Positions 4,882 to 12,356 of a stretch of 13,777 nucleotides of DNA are shown one piece after another (the first letter of the stretch is position 1; every line of letters starts with the position of its first letter). This DNA comes from Methanothrix sp. (lineage in GTDB: Archaea > Halobacteriota > Methanosarcinia > Methanotrichales > Methanotrichaceae), in NCBI GenBank assembly GCA_011620785.1, contig WOYM01000082.1:18782-32558 (forward strand), written 5' to 3'. The notes beneath the pieces are model-generated. The model saw nothing but the letters and a program-made list of their open reading frames with translations, did not search any database and was not told the origin of the DNA. A program made the translations under genes and the position numbers.

Positions 4882-6699
4882 ATGGCGCAACCGCTAGTGC
4901 CAGATACCAGCGTGGTAATAGATGGCAGAGTCTCTGCCAGGATCAAGTCTGGAGAGCTCCAGGGCAGGAGAATTGTAGTGCCTGAGGCTGTGGTGGCGGA
5001 GCTGGAAGCCCAGGCCAACCACGGCCGAGAGATCGGCCTGAAGGGATTGGAGGAGCTGAGAAAGCTCTCTGAGCTGGCTAAAGCCGGCAGGATCGAGCTG
5101 GAGTATGTAGGAATAAGGCCGAACCTGGATCAGATCAAGCTCGCCGGTGGTGGGGAGATCGATGCTATGATCAGGGATGTTGCCCTGGAGCTGGGCGCCT
5201 CCTTCCTCACCAGCGATCAGGTTCAATCCCGGGTGGCAGAGGCGATGGGCCTGGATGTAGAGTACGTCCGTCCCCAAAGGGAGGCGATCAAGCCTCTGTC
5301 CCTGGAGAGATACTTCACCGAGGATACCCTATCCATTCACCTCAAGGAGAGCGCTATACCCATGGCCAAGAGGGGCCATGTAGGGGACTTCTCCCTGGTC
5401 CGGCTGGGCGAAAGGCCCTCATCGGAGAGGGAGCTGAGGGACCTATCCCGGGAGATATACGAACGGGCTAAAGCCGATCCAGATGGCTATGTGGAGATGG
5501 AAAAGATCGGGGCAGCGATAATCCAGATTGGGCCGATGAGAATCGCCATCGCCAAGCCGCCGTTCTCCGACGGCCTGGAGATCACCGCCGTTCGACCGGT
5601 GGCCAAGGTGAGCTTTGACTCCTACCGCCATAGCAGCATGCTCAAGACCCGCCTCAAGGAAGGGCAGAGGGGAATTCTAATCGCCGGTCCGCCAGGGTCG
5701 GGCAAGTCCACCTTCGCAGCCGGATTGGCCGAATACCTTCTGGAATGTAACTATGTGGTCAAGACTCTTGAATCTCCTCGCGATCTGCAGGTTCCCCCGG
5801 AGATCACCCAGTACAGCCCTCTGGAGGGGAGCATGGAGGCATCGGCAGATATACTGCTCCTGGTCAGGCCCGACTATACCATCTACGATGAGGTCAGAAA
5901 GACGCGCGACTTCCAGGTCTTTGCCGATATGAGGCTTGCCGGGGTGGGCATGATCGGCGTGGTCCATGCCAACAAACCCATCGATGCCCTGCAGAGGCTC
6001 CTTGGCCGGGTAGAGCTGGGCATGATACCTCAGGTGGTGGACACCGTGGTCTTCATCGAGAGAGGGGAGGTCACGAAGGTTTTGGATGTGGAGTTTGTGG
6101 TCAAGGTTCCCTCGGGAATGGTGGAAGCTGATTTAGCCCGGCCGGTGATAGTGGTCAAGGACTTCGAGAGCGGCCAGGCGGAGTACGAGGTGTACTCCTA
6201 CGGAGAGGAGATCGTGGTGATGCCCGTCACCAGTGAGGAGAGAAAGCCCTCCTGGAATCTGGCCAGCAGGGAGATTGAGAAGGAGATCTCTCACCATGTG
6301 CGTGGCCCCTTCAAGGTGGAGATGCTCACCGACTCCAGCGCAGTGATCCATGTTCCCCAAGAGGATGCTGCGAGGGTGATCGGCAAGGCGGGAAAGAACA
6401 TCGACCAGATCGAGAGGAGCCTGGGTATGCATATCGATGTCCGGGCGAGGGAGGAGCCCACTGTTCCTGAGCCGAGGATGGAGGAGACGGCAAAGCATAT
6501 CATCCTCTGGCTGGACGGCATGGCTAGTGAGTCAGTCGATGTCTCTGTAGGGGAGGAGCCCGCCTTCACCGCCACTGTGGGCCGAAGGGGAGATATCCGC
6601 ATAGCAAAATCCTCGGAGATGGCCAAGAGGATCATAAAGAAGATGAAAAAGGGGGAGAGTATAGAGGTGCACAGGTCGGGATCGGAATGGGATGGATGA
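4882..6699 (+). CDS. PIN-PilT-type ATPase-KH domain protein (COG1855-like)
   Basis: A 605-residue three-part archaeal protein. Residues 1-130 are a PIN nuclease domain with the acidic set Asp8 (PDTS), Glu40 (VVAELE), Asp94 (GEIDAM) and Asp112 (TSD). A middle PilT/VirB11-like ATPase carries Walker A GPPGSGKST at 269-277, a DE pair near 336-337 (YTIYDEVRK) and the His-box stretch VVHANKP. A KH RNA-binding domain near 485-525 has GKAG at 501-504. This order is known in archaea; the target is unknown, but RNA binding and cleavage driven by ATP is a reasonable reading. I chose ATG 4882, which puts PDTS near the N-terminus as in relatives, with AAAGGA upstream at somewhat long spacing; ATG 4870 is the alternative. 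The stop overlaps the next start as ATGA, so the two are translationally coupled. Confidence 0.88.
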   Translation: MAQPLVPDTSVVIDGRVSARIKSGELQGRRIVVPEAVVAELEAQANHGREIGLKGLEELRKLSELAKAGRIELEYVGIRPNLDQIKLAGGGEIDAMIRDVALELGASFLTSDQVQSRVAEAMGLDVEYVRPQREAIKPLSLERYFTEDTLSIHLKESAIPMAKRGHVGDFSLVRLGERPSSERELRDLSREIYERAKADPDGYVEMEKIGAAIIQIGPMRIAIAKPPFSDGLEITAVRPVAKVSFDSYRHSSMLKTRLKEGQRGILIAGPPGSGKSTFAAGLAEYLLECNYVVKTLESPRDLQVPPEITQYSPLEGSMEASADILLLVRPDYTIYDEVRKTRDFQVFADMRLAGVGMIGVVHANKPIDALQRLLGRVELGMIPQVVDTVVFIERGEVTKVLDVEFVVKVPSGMVEADLARPVIVVKDFESGQAEYEVYSYGEEIVVMPVTSEERKPSWNLASREIEKEISHHVRGPFKVEMLTDSSAVIHVPQEDAARVIGKAGKNIDQIERSLGMHIDVRAREEPTVPEPRMEETAKHIILWLDGMASESVDVSVGEEPAFTATVGRRGDIRIAKSSEMAKRIIKKMKKGESIEVHRSGSEWDG

Positions 6700-7046
6700 G
6701 ATATCCGGTCAGCATTCTCATCCACCTCTTCCTGGCAGCGGTGCTCACTCTTGACGCCAGCGCCCAGGATACTAAATCCTGGCAGGACCAGAGAGGCAAT
6801 GCCACGCCTGTTCTGATGGGAAAGAATGTAGAGGAAGCAGAAGTAGGCCAGGAGGCTACCGGGCTAAAATCCCGGCTCTTGAGCCCCATGGTCCGATGGG
6901 AGCTGGATCTGGACATCCTCTCAGAAGACCTCTCGCTATTCCGCCTTTCTCTTACCATGAACGGGAAATCCATTTATGGGGACTATCATATCTATAGTGC
7001 TCGATTCATCACTGAGAAGGGCATAGCCATGGGAAAGATTGAATAG
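6696..7046 (+). CDS. Small secreted protein coupled to the PIN-ATPase
   Basis: A 116-residue exported protein of unknown function. The N-terminus MRYPVSILIHLF leads a hydrophobic stretch ending in DASAQ, a signal peptide with probable cleavage after ASA. The mature part of about 90 residues has one sequon (NAT) and a C-terminal beta-like segment in which LSL-x2-NG-x4-GDY-x3-SA (84-102) recurs in the next protein downstream. I chose the ATG at 6696 because it overlaps the PIN-ATPase stop as ATGA, a normal coupled arrangement; an ATG at 6687 is in the same frame. It has fewer sequons and no Ala/Glu-rich linker compared with its neighbour, so it looks like a shortened relative. Confidence 0.7.
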   Translation: MRYPVSILIHLFLAAVLTLDASAQDTKSWQDQRGNATPVLMGKNVEEAEVGQEATGLKSRLLSPMVRWELDLDILSEDLSLFRLSLTMNGKSIYGDYHIYSARFITEKGIAMGKIE

Positions 7047-7048
7047 AT

Positions 7049-7067
7049 CAAAAAAATACGTTTTTTG
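7049..7067 (+). terminator. A/T hairpin with T-run after the small secreted gene
   Basis: C plus six A pair with six T plus G around a 5-base loop, three bases after the stop codon. The T-run 7061-7066 is itself an archaeal stop signal. It would end the PIN-ATPase operon. Confidence 0.5.
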
Positions 7068-7080
7068 TCGTATAACCATT

Positions 7081-7104
7081 AAGCTTATCAACTATAAAGC
7101 TTAT
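7081..7104 (+). promoter_or_regulatory. TATA box with flanking 8-bp direct repeat
   Basis: TATAAA at 7093-7098 lies about 38 bases before the ATG at 7133, which predicts transcription start near 7120 and a short leader containing AAGGTCGAG. The octamer aagcttat occurs at 7081-7088 and again at 7097-7104, 16 bp apart, bracketing the TATA box. A repressor site is possible. Confidence 0.5.
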
Positions 7105-7132
7105 GCCGGATTTGAAATAAGGTCGAGATGCC

Positions 7133-7828
7133 ATGAGATTCAAATTGTCAATTGCATTATTCATGTTCTTCATTGCCTTTCTGGCAGTGACTGCTCTATC
7201 TGCCGATTGGACCAACCAGCAGTATCTGAGCGCTGATGAGCTGATAAGCGGCGAAGAAAATACCTCTAAAGCTCCCACAACCCCACAACAATCCAGAGCG
7301 CTTCGAGAGAACGAGAGCTCAATGGACTGGAGCATGCCGAAGACTCTGAGCGATACCTCAAAGGACCCAAAGGCCTCCCGAGCTGAGGCCGAGGCGGCGA
7401 GCATAGAGGCGGAGAACGAGAGTGCATCCACCGTGGACAACGCCACCACAGAGGATAATGCCACCGCTATGGCCCAGATCACAGAGCTTCCTCCGGCCGA
7501 GGTCGCGCTGCCCTCTTTGGGAGGAAGCTGGTCATTTGCCCTGAACGACAGCCTCCAGAGGAGCATGGCTTTAACCCTCTTCCAGAAGGATGATCAGCTC
7601 TTGGGCGCGGGCAAGATGAGGGTGGAGAACAGCACCATCGATGCAGCAGTATCGGGACAGGTCTATGGAAATGGAACCGCGAGGCTGGATATCATCACCA
7701 TAAACCCCATTGATCTTTATATGCTCTCTCTCAATCTGAACGGCGAAATGGCCAGCGGAGACTACGACGCCCTCTCTGCCAGCGGAAAGTTCTGGACAGG
7801 AAGCTTTGAGGGTGTGAAGACAGCATAA
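7133..7828 (+). CDS. Secreted glycoprotein-like protein with beta-repeat C-terminus
   Basis: A 231-residue exported protein of unknown function. MRFKLSIALFMFF and the following hydrophobic run to TALSA form a signal peptide. Residues about 40-125 are a hydrophilic, Ala/Glu/Ser/Asn-rich linker. From LGGSW onward a compact beta-like domain contains two similar halves: ALTLFQKDDQLLGAGKM, and LSLNLNGEMASGDYDAL at 198-214. The second half matches the end of the preceding secreted protein. At least six sequons are present (NES, NAT twice, NDS, NST, NGT), fitting a cell-surface glycoprotein. There is no C-terminal anchor. It has its own TATA box and is followed by a hairpin, so it is probably a single-gene transcript. 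The start has AAGGTCGAG six bases upstream. Confidence 0.72.
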   Translation: MRFKLSIALFMFFIAFLAVTALSADWTNQQYLSADELISGEENTSKAPTTPQQSRALRENESSMDWSMPKTLSDTSKDPKASRAEAEAASIEAENESASTVDNATTEDNATAMAQITELPPAEVALPSLGGSWSFALNDSLQRSMALTLFQKDDQLLGAGKMRVENSTIDAAVSGQVYGNGTARLDIITINPIDLYMLSLNLNGEMASGDYDALSASGKFWTGSFEGVKTA

Positions 7829-7843
7829 CTGAGGGAAGATAAC

Positions 7844-7863
7844 GATGCCGAAAGATCGGCATC
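7844..7863 (+). terminator. Hairpin terminator after the secreted gene
   Basis: gatgccga (7844-7851) and tcggcatc (7856-7863) pair perfectly around AAGA, 15 bases after the stop, followed by a pyrimidine-rich tract (7864-7890). It resembles a factor-independent terminator but lacks a long pure T-run. The remaining spacer to mutS (7864-7961) has a T6 run at 7930-7935 and no clear TATA box. Confidence 0.5.
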
Positions 7864-7961
7864 CTCTCATTACTCTTCCTTCCCCACCCTTCAGTCTTCC
7901 GTTCGCAGTCGTTTTGCTCAACCAAAGGCTTTTTTGGCAGACAGAAGATCAATAGATCACA

Positions 7962-10595
7962 ATGCCCCCAGTTAAGCCCTCTCCCCTGATGGAGCAGTAC
8001 TACCAGAATAAGAAGCTCTATCCAGATGCTCTGCTCCTGTTTCGGGTGGGCGACTTTTACGAGACCTTTGCCGATGATGCGGTCATCGTGGCCCGCGATC
8101 TGAACATCACCCTCACCTCCCGGCAGAAAGATGACCAGGGAGAGAAGATCCCACTGGCAGGGGTCCCTTATCATTCTCTCGATGCCTACCTCGCCCGGCT
8201 CATCAGGGCGGGGCATAAGGTGGCCATCTGCGATCAGGTGGAGGACCCCAAACTTGCCCGGGGTCTGGTGAAAAGAGCCATCACCCGGGTGGTGACCCCG
8301 GGAACGATCATAGAGCCCTCTATGCTGGACGAGTCCAGCAACAACTTCCTGGCGGCGATAGTGAAAGGGGATGAGAATGTGGGCCTTGCCTTTGTGGACG
8401 TCTCCACTGGCGAGTTTCTGACCACGGAGGTTCCATCGAACCGCCTCTACTCCGAGCTGGCCCGTTTCCGGCCGGCGGAGTGCTTGTCTGCCTTTTCCCT
8501 CCACTGGGAGGGCACAAGCCTGCAGATCCTGGAGGAGCCCTGCTTCTCCGCAGAGAGGGCAGAGGCCGCCCTGGCCGACCGCTACGGACCGGACTGGAAA
8601 GAGAGGCTCCGGCTGGAGGGAAGAGCTCTATCCCAGAGGGCCTGCGGAGCAGTCCTCTCCTATCTGAATGCCTCTCGCTTCGACCTTCTGGGGCACTTGA
8701 AGGATGTTCAGATCTACTCGGGATCGGACTATATGGTTCTGGATGAGGTCACAGTACGAAACCTGGAGATCACCAGAAACATCCGCGACCGCTCTCGCAG
8801 GGGCACCTTGCTGGAGTTCCTGGACCAGACCAAGACCGCCATGGGGGCGAGAACCCTTGCCCGCTGGCTGCAAATGCCCCTGCAGAGCGAGCAGGCAATA
8901 GCCCGCAGGCTGGATGCGGTAGAGGAGCTTGCCGGCAAATCCCTGCTGCACCGCAGCCTGGCTGAGGAGCTCAAGGGCACCTCTGACCTGGAGAGGCTTT
9001 TAAGCCGGATATCATGCAAATCCGCCAGCCCTAAAGAGCTGTCCGTCCTGAAGAGCACCCTGGAGATGCTGCCCCGCCTGCAGGAGATCCTCATGAATGA
9101 TCAGTCCTCGGCTCAAAGCTCATATCTGCAGGATCTTTCAGCCAGGCTCTCCCCCCTGGATGATATCGTCTCTCTGATAGAGAGATCGATAATGGAGGAT
9201 CCGCCCGTCCATGTTCGGGATGGGGGGGTGATCAGGGAGGGCTACGATCCGGAGATAGACCAGCTCCGGGAGCTCTTGAGGGACGGCAGAGGCTGGATCA
9301 GCCGCCTGGAGGGCTCGGAGAAGGAGAGGACGGGCATCAAATCTCTCAAGATCGCCTTTAACAATGTATTCGGCTACTATATCGAGGTCTCGCGGGCAAA
9401 CCTGCACCTGGTTCCCCCGGATTATATTCGCAAGCAGACCCTGACCAATGGGGAGAGATTTGTGACCCCGGAGCTCAAGGATATGGAGTCTCGAGTCCTC
9501 TCCGCCCAGGAGAGGTCGGTATCTTTAGAGCAGGAGCTGTTTTATCAGGTGCGGGATCTGGTCGCCTCAAAGGCGGGAGCCATCCAGGAGAGGGCCACGG
9601 CACTGGCAGAGCTCGATGTGCTGATCTCCCTGGCTGAAGTGGCCAGGGAGAACAATATGATCCGGCCGGAGTTCAATCAAGAGGGAAGAATCTCGATTCG
9701 CAGCAGCCGCCACCCGGTGCTGGATAAGGCGATGCGAGGCGCTTTTGTGCCCAATGACGTCCTATTGGACAGAGACCGCAACCGTCTGATAATCCTTACC
9801 GGCCCGAACATGGCAGGCAAATCCACCTTCATGCGCCAGATAGCCCTGACGGCGATCATGGCCCAGACCGGGTCCTTTGTGCCTGCTGCCTATGCCTCCC
9901 TCTCACTGGTGGACCAGGTCTTTACCCGGGTGGGGGCATATGACGACCTGTCCGCGGGACAGAGCACATTCATGGTGGAGATGACTGAGATCGCCCACAT
10001 CCTCACTTCTGCCACCGGAAAGAGCCTGGTTCTCCTGGATGAGGTGGGCCGGGGGACAAGCACCTTCGACGGCCTGTCCCTGGCCTGGGCCATATCCGAG
10101 TACCTGCATGAGAGCATCAAATGCAAGTCCGTCTTCGCCACCCACTACCATCAGCTCACTGATCTGGAGAGCATCCTCTCCGGAGTGAGAAACTACAGCA
10201 TTGCCGTAAAGGAGGATAAGGGTGCAATCACCTTCCTGCGAACGGTGGTCCCGGGGGCGACGGACAAGAGCTATGGAGTGCATGTCGCCCGCCTGGCCGG
10301 CGTTCCCAGGACGGTGACAAAAAGGGCAGACCAGATCTTGAGAGAGATAGAAAAGGAGGCCCTTATGCAACCGGGATCGGGAAGGAGAAGTCAGAGGAGA
10401 TCTTCTCGCTACACCCAGCTCATATTCTTCGATGGCAATGAGGACGGGAATACGGCCGCGGAAGCGGAGAGCGAGAAGAAGGATCCCATCTTAGAGGAGA
10501 TCGAATCACTGGACCTGGACATGATGACCCCCAGGGAGGCTTTGGACCGCCTCGCCCAATATCAGCGGATGCAAAGGGAGAGGGAGGAAGGATAA
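7962..10595 (+). CDS. mutS: DNA mismatch repair protein MutS
   Basis: An 877-residue MutS of the MutS1 type, which binds mispaired and looped DNA and recruits MutL. The mismatch-reading motif F32-Y33-E34 lies in GDFYETF. Connector, lever and clamp regions fill the middle. The ABC-type ATPase shows Walker A GPNMAGKST at 614-622, Walker B ending in D693-E694, the signature-like GRGTSTFDG, and the switch His in ATHYHQ. After a basic linker, QLIFF at 819-823 sits where bacterial MutS has its beta-clamp-binding motif, and an acidic-helical tail closes the protein. Length is normal. The ATG at 7962 has no strong ribosome site; the next ATG (7989) would trim nine residues. mutL starts three bases after the stop. 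Archaeal MutS/MutL are widely thought to derive from bacteria by transfer. Confidence 0.97.
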   Translation: MPPVKPSPLMEQYYQNKKLYPDALLLFRVGDFYETFADDAVIVARDLNITLTSRQKDDQGEKIPLAGVPYHSLDAYLARLIRAGHKVAICDQVEDPKLARGLVKRAITRVVTPGTIIEPSMLDESSNNFLAAIVKGDENVGLAFVDVSTGEFLTTEVPSNRLYSELARFRPAECLSAFSLHWEGTSLQILEEPCFSAERAEAALADRYGPDWKERLRLEGRALSQRACGAVLSYLNASRFDLLGHLKDVQIYSGSDYMVLDEVTVRNLEITRNIRDRSRRGTLLEFLDQTKTAMGARTLARWLQMPLQSEQAIARRLDAVEELAGKSLLHRSLAEELKGTSDLERLLSRISCKSASPKELSVLKSTLEMLPRLQEILMNDQSSAQSSYLQDLSARLSPLDDIVSLIERSIMEDPPVHVRDGGVIREGYDPEIDQLRELLRDGRGWISRLEGSEKERTGIKSLKIAFNNVFGYYIEVSRANLHLVPPDYIRKQTLTNGERFVTPELKDMESRVLSAQERSVSLEQELFYQVRDLVASKAGAIQERATALAELDVLISLAEVARENNMIRPEFNQEGRISIRSSRHPVLDKAMRGAFVPNDVLLDRDRNRLIILTGPNMAGKSTFMRQIALTAIMAQTGSFVPAAYASLSLVDQVFTRVGAYDDLSAGQSTFMVEMTEIAHILTSATGKSLVLLDEVGRGTSTFDGLSLAWAISEYLHESIKCKSVFATHYHQLTDLESILSGVRNYSIAVKEDKGAITFLRTVVPGATDKSYGVHVARLAGVPRTVTKRADQILREIEKEALMQPGSGRRSQRRSSRYTQLIFFDGNEDGNTAAEAESEKKDPILEEIESLDLDMMTPREALDRLAQYQRMQREREEG

Positions 10596-10598
10596 GAG

Positions 10599-12314
10599 AT
10601 GAAGAGGATCAGGGCCCTGGATGAGGAGACGGTAAATAAGATCGCTGCCGGCGAGGTGATCGAGAGGCCTGCCTCGGTGGTAAAGGAGCTGGTGGAAAAC
10701 TCCATCGATGCCGGTGCCCATAAGGTGTTGATCGAGGTCCGAGACGGCGGAAAGAGCTTCATCAAGGTGACAGATGATGGCAGCGGCATAGATCCGGACG
10801 ACCTCCCCCTGGCCTTCCAAAAGCACGCCACCTCCAAGATCTCCGGGGCTCTGGACCTGGAAAAGATCGTCACGTTAGGATTTCGAGGCGAGGCCCTGGC
10901 CAGCATCGCCAGCGTCTCGAAAGCTGTCGAGGTGCGGACCAAGACCAGGGATGCTCTATCTGGCAGCTATCTTCGCATAGAGAACGGAAAGGTGGCGGAG
11001 GCAAAGGAGGTGGGCAGTCCTGCGGGCACATCGATCGTCGTCTGGAATCTCTTTTCTAATGTCCCGGCAAGGAGAAAACACCTCAAGGGAGCGGAATCGG
11101 AGCTGGTCCATATCATCGATGTCATCACCGAGCTGGCCATCATCCACTACGATATCGCTTTTGAGCTATTTTCAGGCAGCCGCACTCACTTCAAATCGGC
11201 AAGATCCAATTCCTGGGACGACGTCCTCTCCCGCATCTTCGGATTGAAAGCGGTGGCAGGAATGGCCCCTCTGCAGGCATCCGGCCGGGGCTGGAGAATA
11301 GAAGGTATGATCGGCGATGCCTTCAGTCTGAGGGCCAGCTCGGACAGGATATTCATCTTCGTCAATGGCAGGGCAGTCTCCTCCCGGTCCATGGCCGGGG
11401 CTTTGCGAGAGGCCTACAGAAACATCATCCCTCCTGGAAAGAGCCCCATCGCCGTCCTCTCTTTAGAGATTAGCCCGGATCTGGTGGACGTGAACGTCCA
11501 TCCGGCCAAAAGGGAGATCCGGCTGCTCCATGAGAATGAGATCTGCTCTGCCATCACCCAGGAAGCTGCCCTGGCCCTCTCTTCTTATGCCAAGAGCGTA
11601 GCCTCCGAACTCTTGAAGCCCAGCGATCAGATCACCGCCTCGGAGGAGACCTTGGCCCAGAATGCTCTGCAGAGTACTCTTCCCCTGGATGTGGGGGAGG
11701 ATACCGTTTTGGACCAAGCCCTGCCGGAAAGGGAGAAAAGATCAAGCCTGAAGATCCTGGGCCAGATCAAGAGGCTCTACATTGTGGCGGAGAGCGATCA
11801 AGGGCTGGTTCTCATCGATCAGCATGCTGCTGCAGAGCGCATTCGTTTTGAGAGGCTGGCCCAGCGATACCGGGAAGGGTTGATCCGCCAGGAGCTGGCC
11901 TGTCCGGTGACGATCGAGCTTATGGCCAGCGAGGAGATCATGCTCTCCTCCTGGAAGGAGGTCTTGGATGATATCGGCTTTGAGATCTCATCCTTTGGAG
12001 GGAGGTCCTACAGCGTCCGATCCGTTCCAGCCCTCGGCCAGAGGATCGAGAGCGCAGAATCGGTACATGACGTCTTAAAGGAGCTGTTTTTGCGGGGAAA
12101 GCCGGGGCCGGACTCGAGCCGGCGGGATGAGATCCTCAAGCTTTTGGCCTGCCGGGGCTCCATAAAATCGGGAAAGGAGCTCACCCTAAAAGAGATGGAG
12201 CAGCTGCTGCATGATCTGCAGGGATGCAGCAATCCCTCAACCTGTCCCCACGGCAGGCCGGTGATGGTCACCCTGGACCAGAGCCAGCTGGAGAGGCTAT
12301 TTGGCAGAAGATAA
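10599..12314 (+). CDS. mutL: DNA mismatch repair protein MutL (endonuclease type)
   Basis: A 571-residue MutL that couples mismatch recognition by MutS to strand nicking. The N-terminal GHKL ATPase has Glu30 and Asn34 in motif I (VVKELVENSIDAGA), DDGSGI at 59-64, GFRGEAL at 94-100, and a conserved HPAKREIRL. A linker of about 80 residues leads to a C-terminal dimerisation domain holding the endonuclease motif DQHA-x2-E-x4-E (D407, E413, E418), ACRG at 517-520, CPHGRP at 549-554 and a terminal FGRR. These metal-site residues mark a nicking MutL, as in organisms without MutH. GAAGGA just before the ATG lies inside the mutS end, so the two genes form one operon. Length is in the normal range. 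Confidence 0.96.
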   Translation: MKRIRALDEETVNKIAAGEVIERPASVVKELVENSIDAGAHKVLIEVRDGGKSFIKVTDDGSGIDPDDLPLAFQKHATSKISGALDLEKIVTLGFRGEALASIASVSKAVEVRTKTRDALSGSYLRIENGKVAEAKEVGSPAGTSIVVWNLFSNVPARRKHLKGAESELVHIIDVITELAIIHYDIAFELFSGSRTHFKSARSNSWDDVLSRIFGLKAVAGMAPLQASGRGWRIEGMIGDAFSLRASSDRIFIFVNGRAVSSRSMAGALREAYRNIIPPGKSPIAVLSLEISPDLVDVNVHPAKREIRLLHENEICSAITQEAALALSSYAKSVASELLKPSDQITASEETLAQNALQSTLPLDVGEDTVLDQALPEREKRSSLKILGQIKRLYIVAESDQGLVLIDQHAAAERIRFERLAQRYREGLIRQELACPVTIELMASEEIMLSSWKEVLDDIGFEISSFGGRSYSVRSVPALGQRIESAESVHDVLKELFLRGKPGPDSSRRDEILKLLACRGSIKSGKELTLKEMEQLLHDLQGCSNPSTCPHGRPVMVTLDQSQLERLFGRR

Positions 12315-12339
12315 TCTGGAGATGATAATATCTATGGGA

Positions 12340-12353
12340 AGGTCAAATGACCT
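12340..12353 (+). promoter_or_regulatory. Palindrome just before the COG2144-type gene
   Basis: AGGTCA-AA-TGACCT is a perfect 6-bp inverted repeat ending three bases before the ATG at 12357. As RNA it could fold as a 5-bp stem with an AAAT loop. It overlaps the only nearby ribosome-site candidate, GGGAAGG (12336-12342). Confidence 0.4.
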
Positions 12354-12356
12354 CTC

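Noticed and set aside
7048..7566. Minus-strand open frame of 172 codons opposite the longer secreted gene
   Set aside because: Ser/Ala-rich translation that mirrors the linker codons of the + strand gene. The + strand gene has a signal peptide, sequons and a TATA box.
7731..8504. Minus-strand open frame of 257 codons crossing the mutS start
   Set aside because: It spans the terminator, the spacer and the conserved start of mutS; no recognisable domain, so an antisense shadow.
11630..11720. Clamp-binding motif in the MutL linker (QSTLP)
   Set aside because: It only loosely resembles the Q-x2-L-x-P pattern of bacterial MutL and lies in a low-conservation linker, so it is not claimed.
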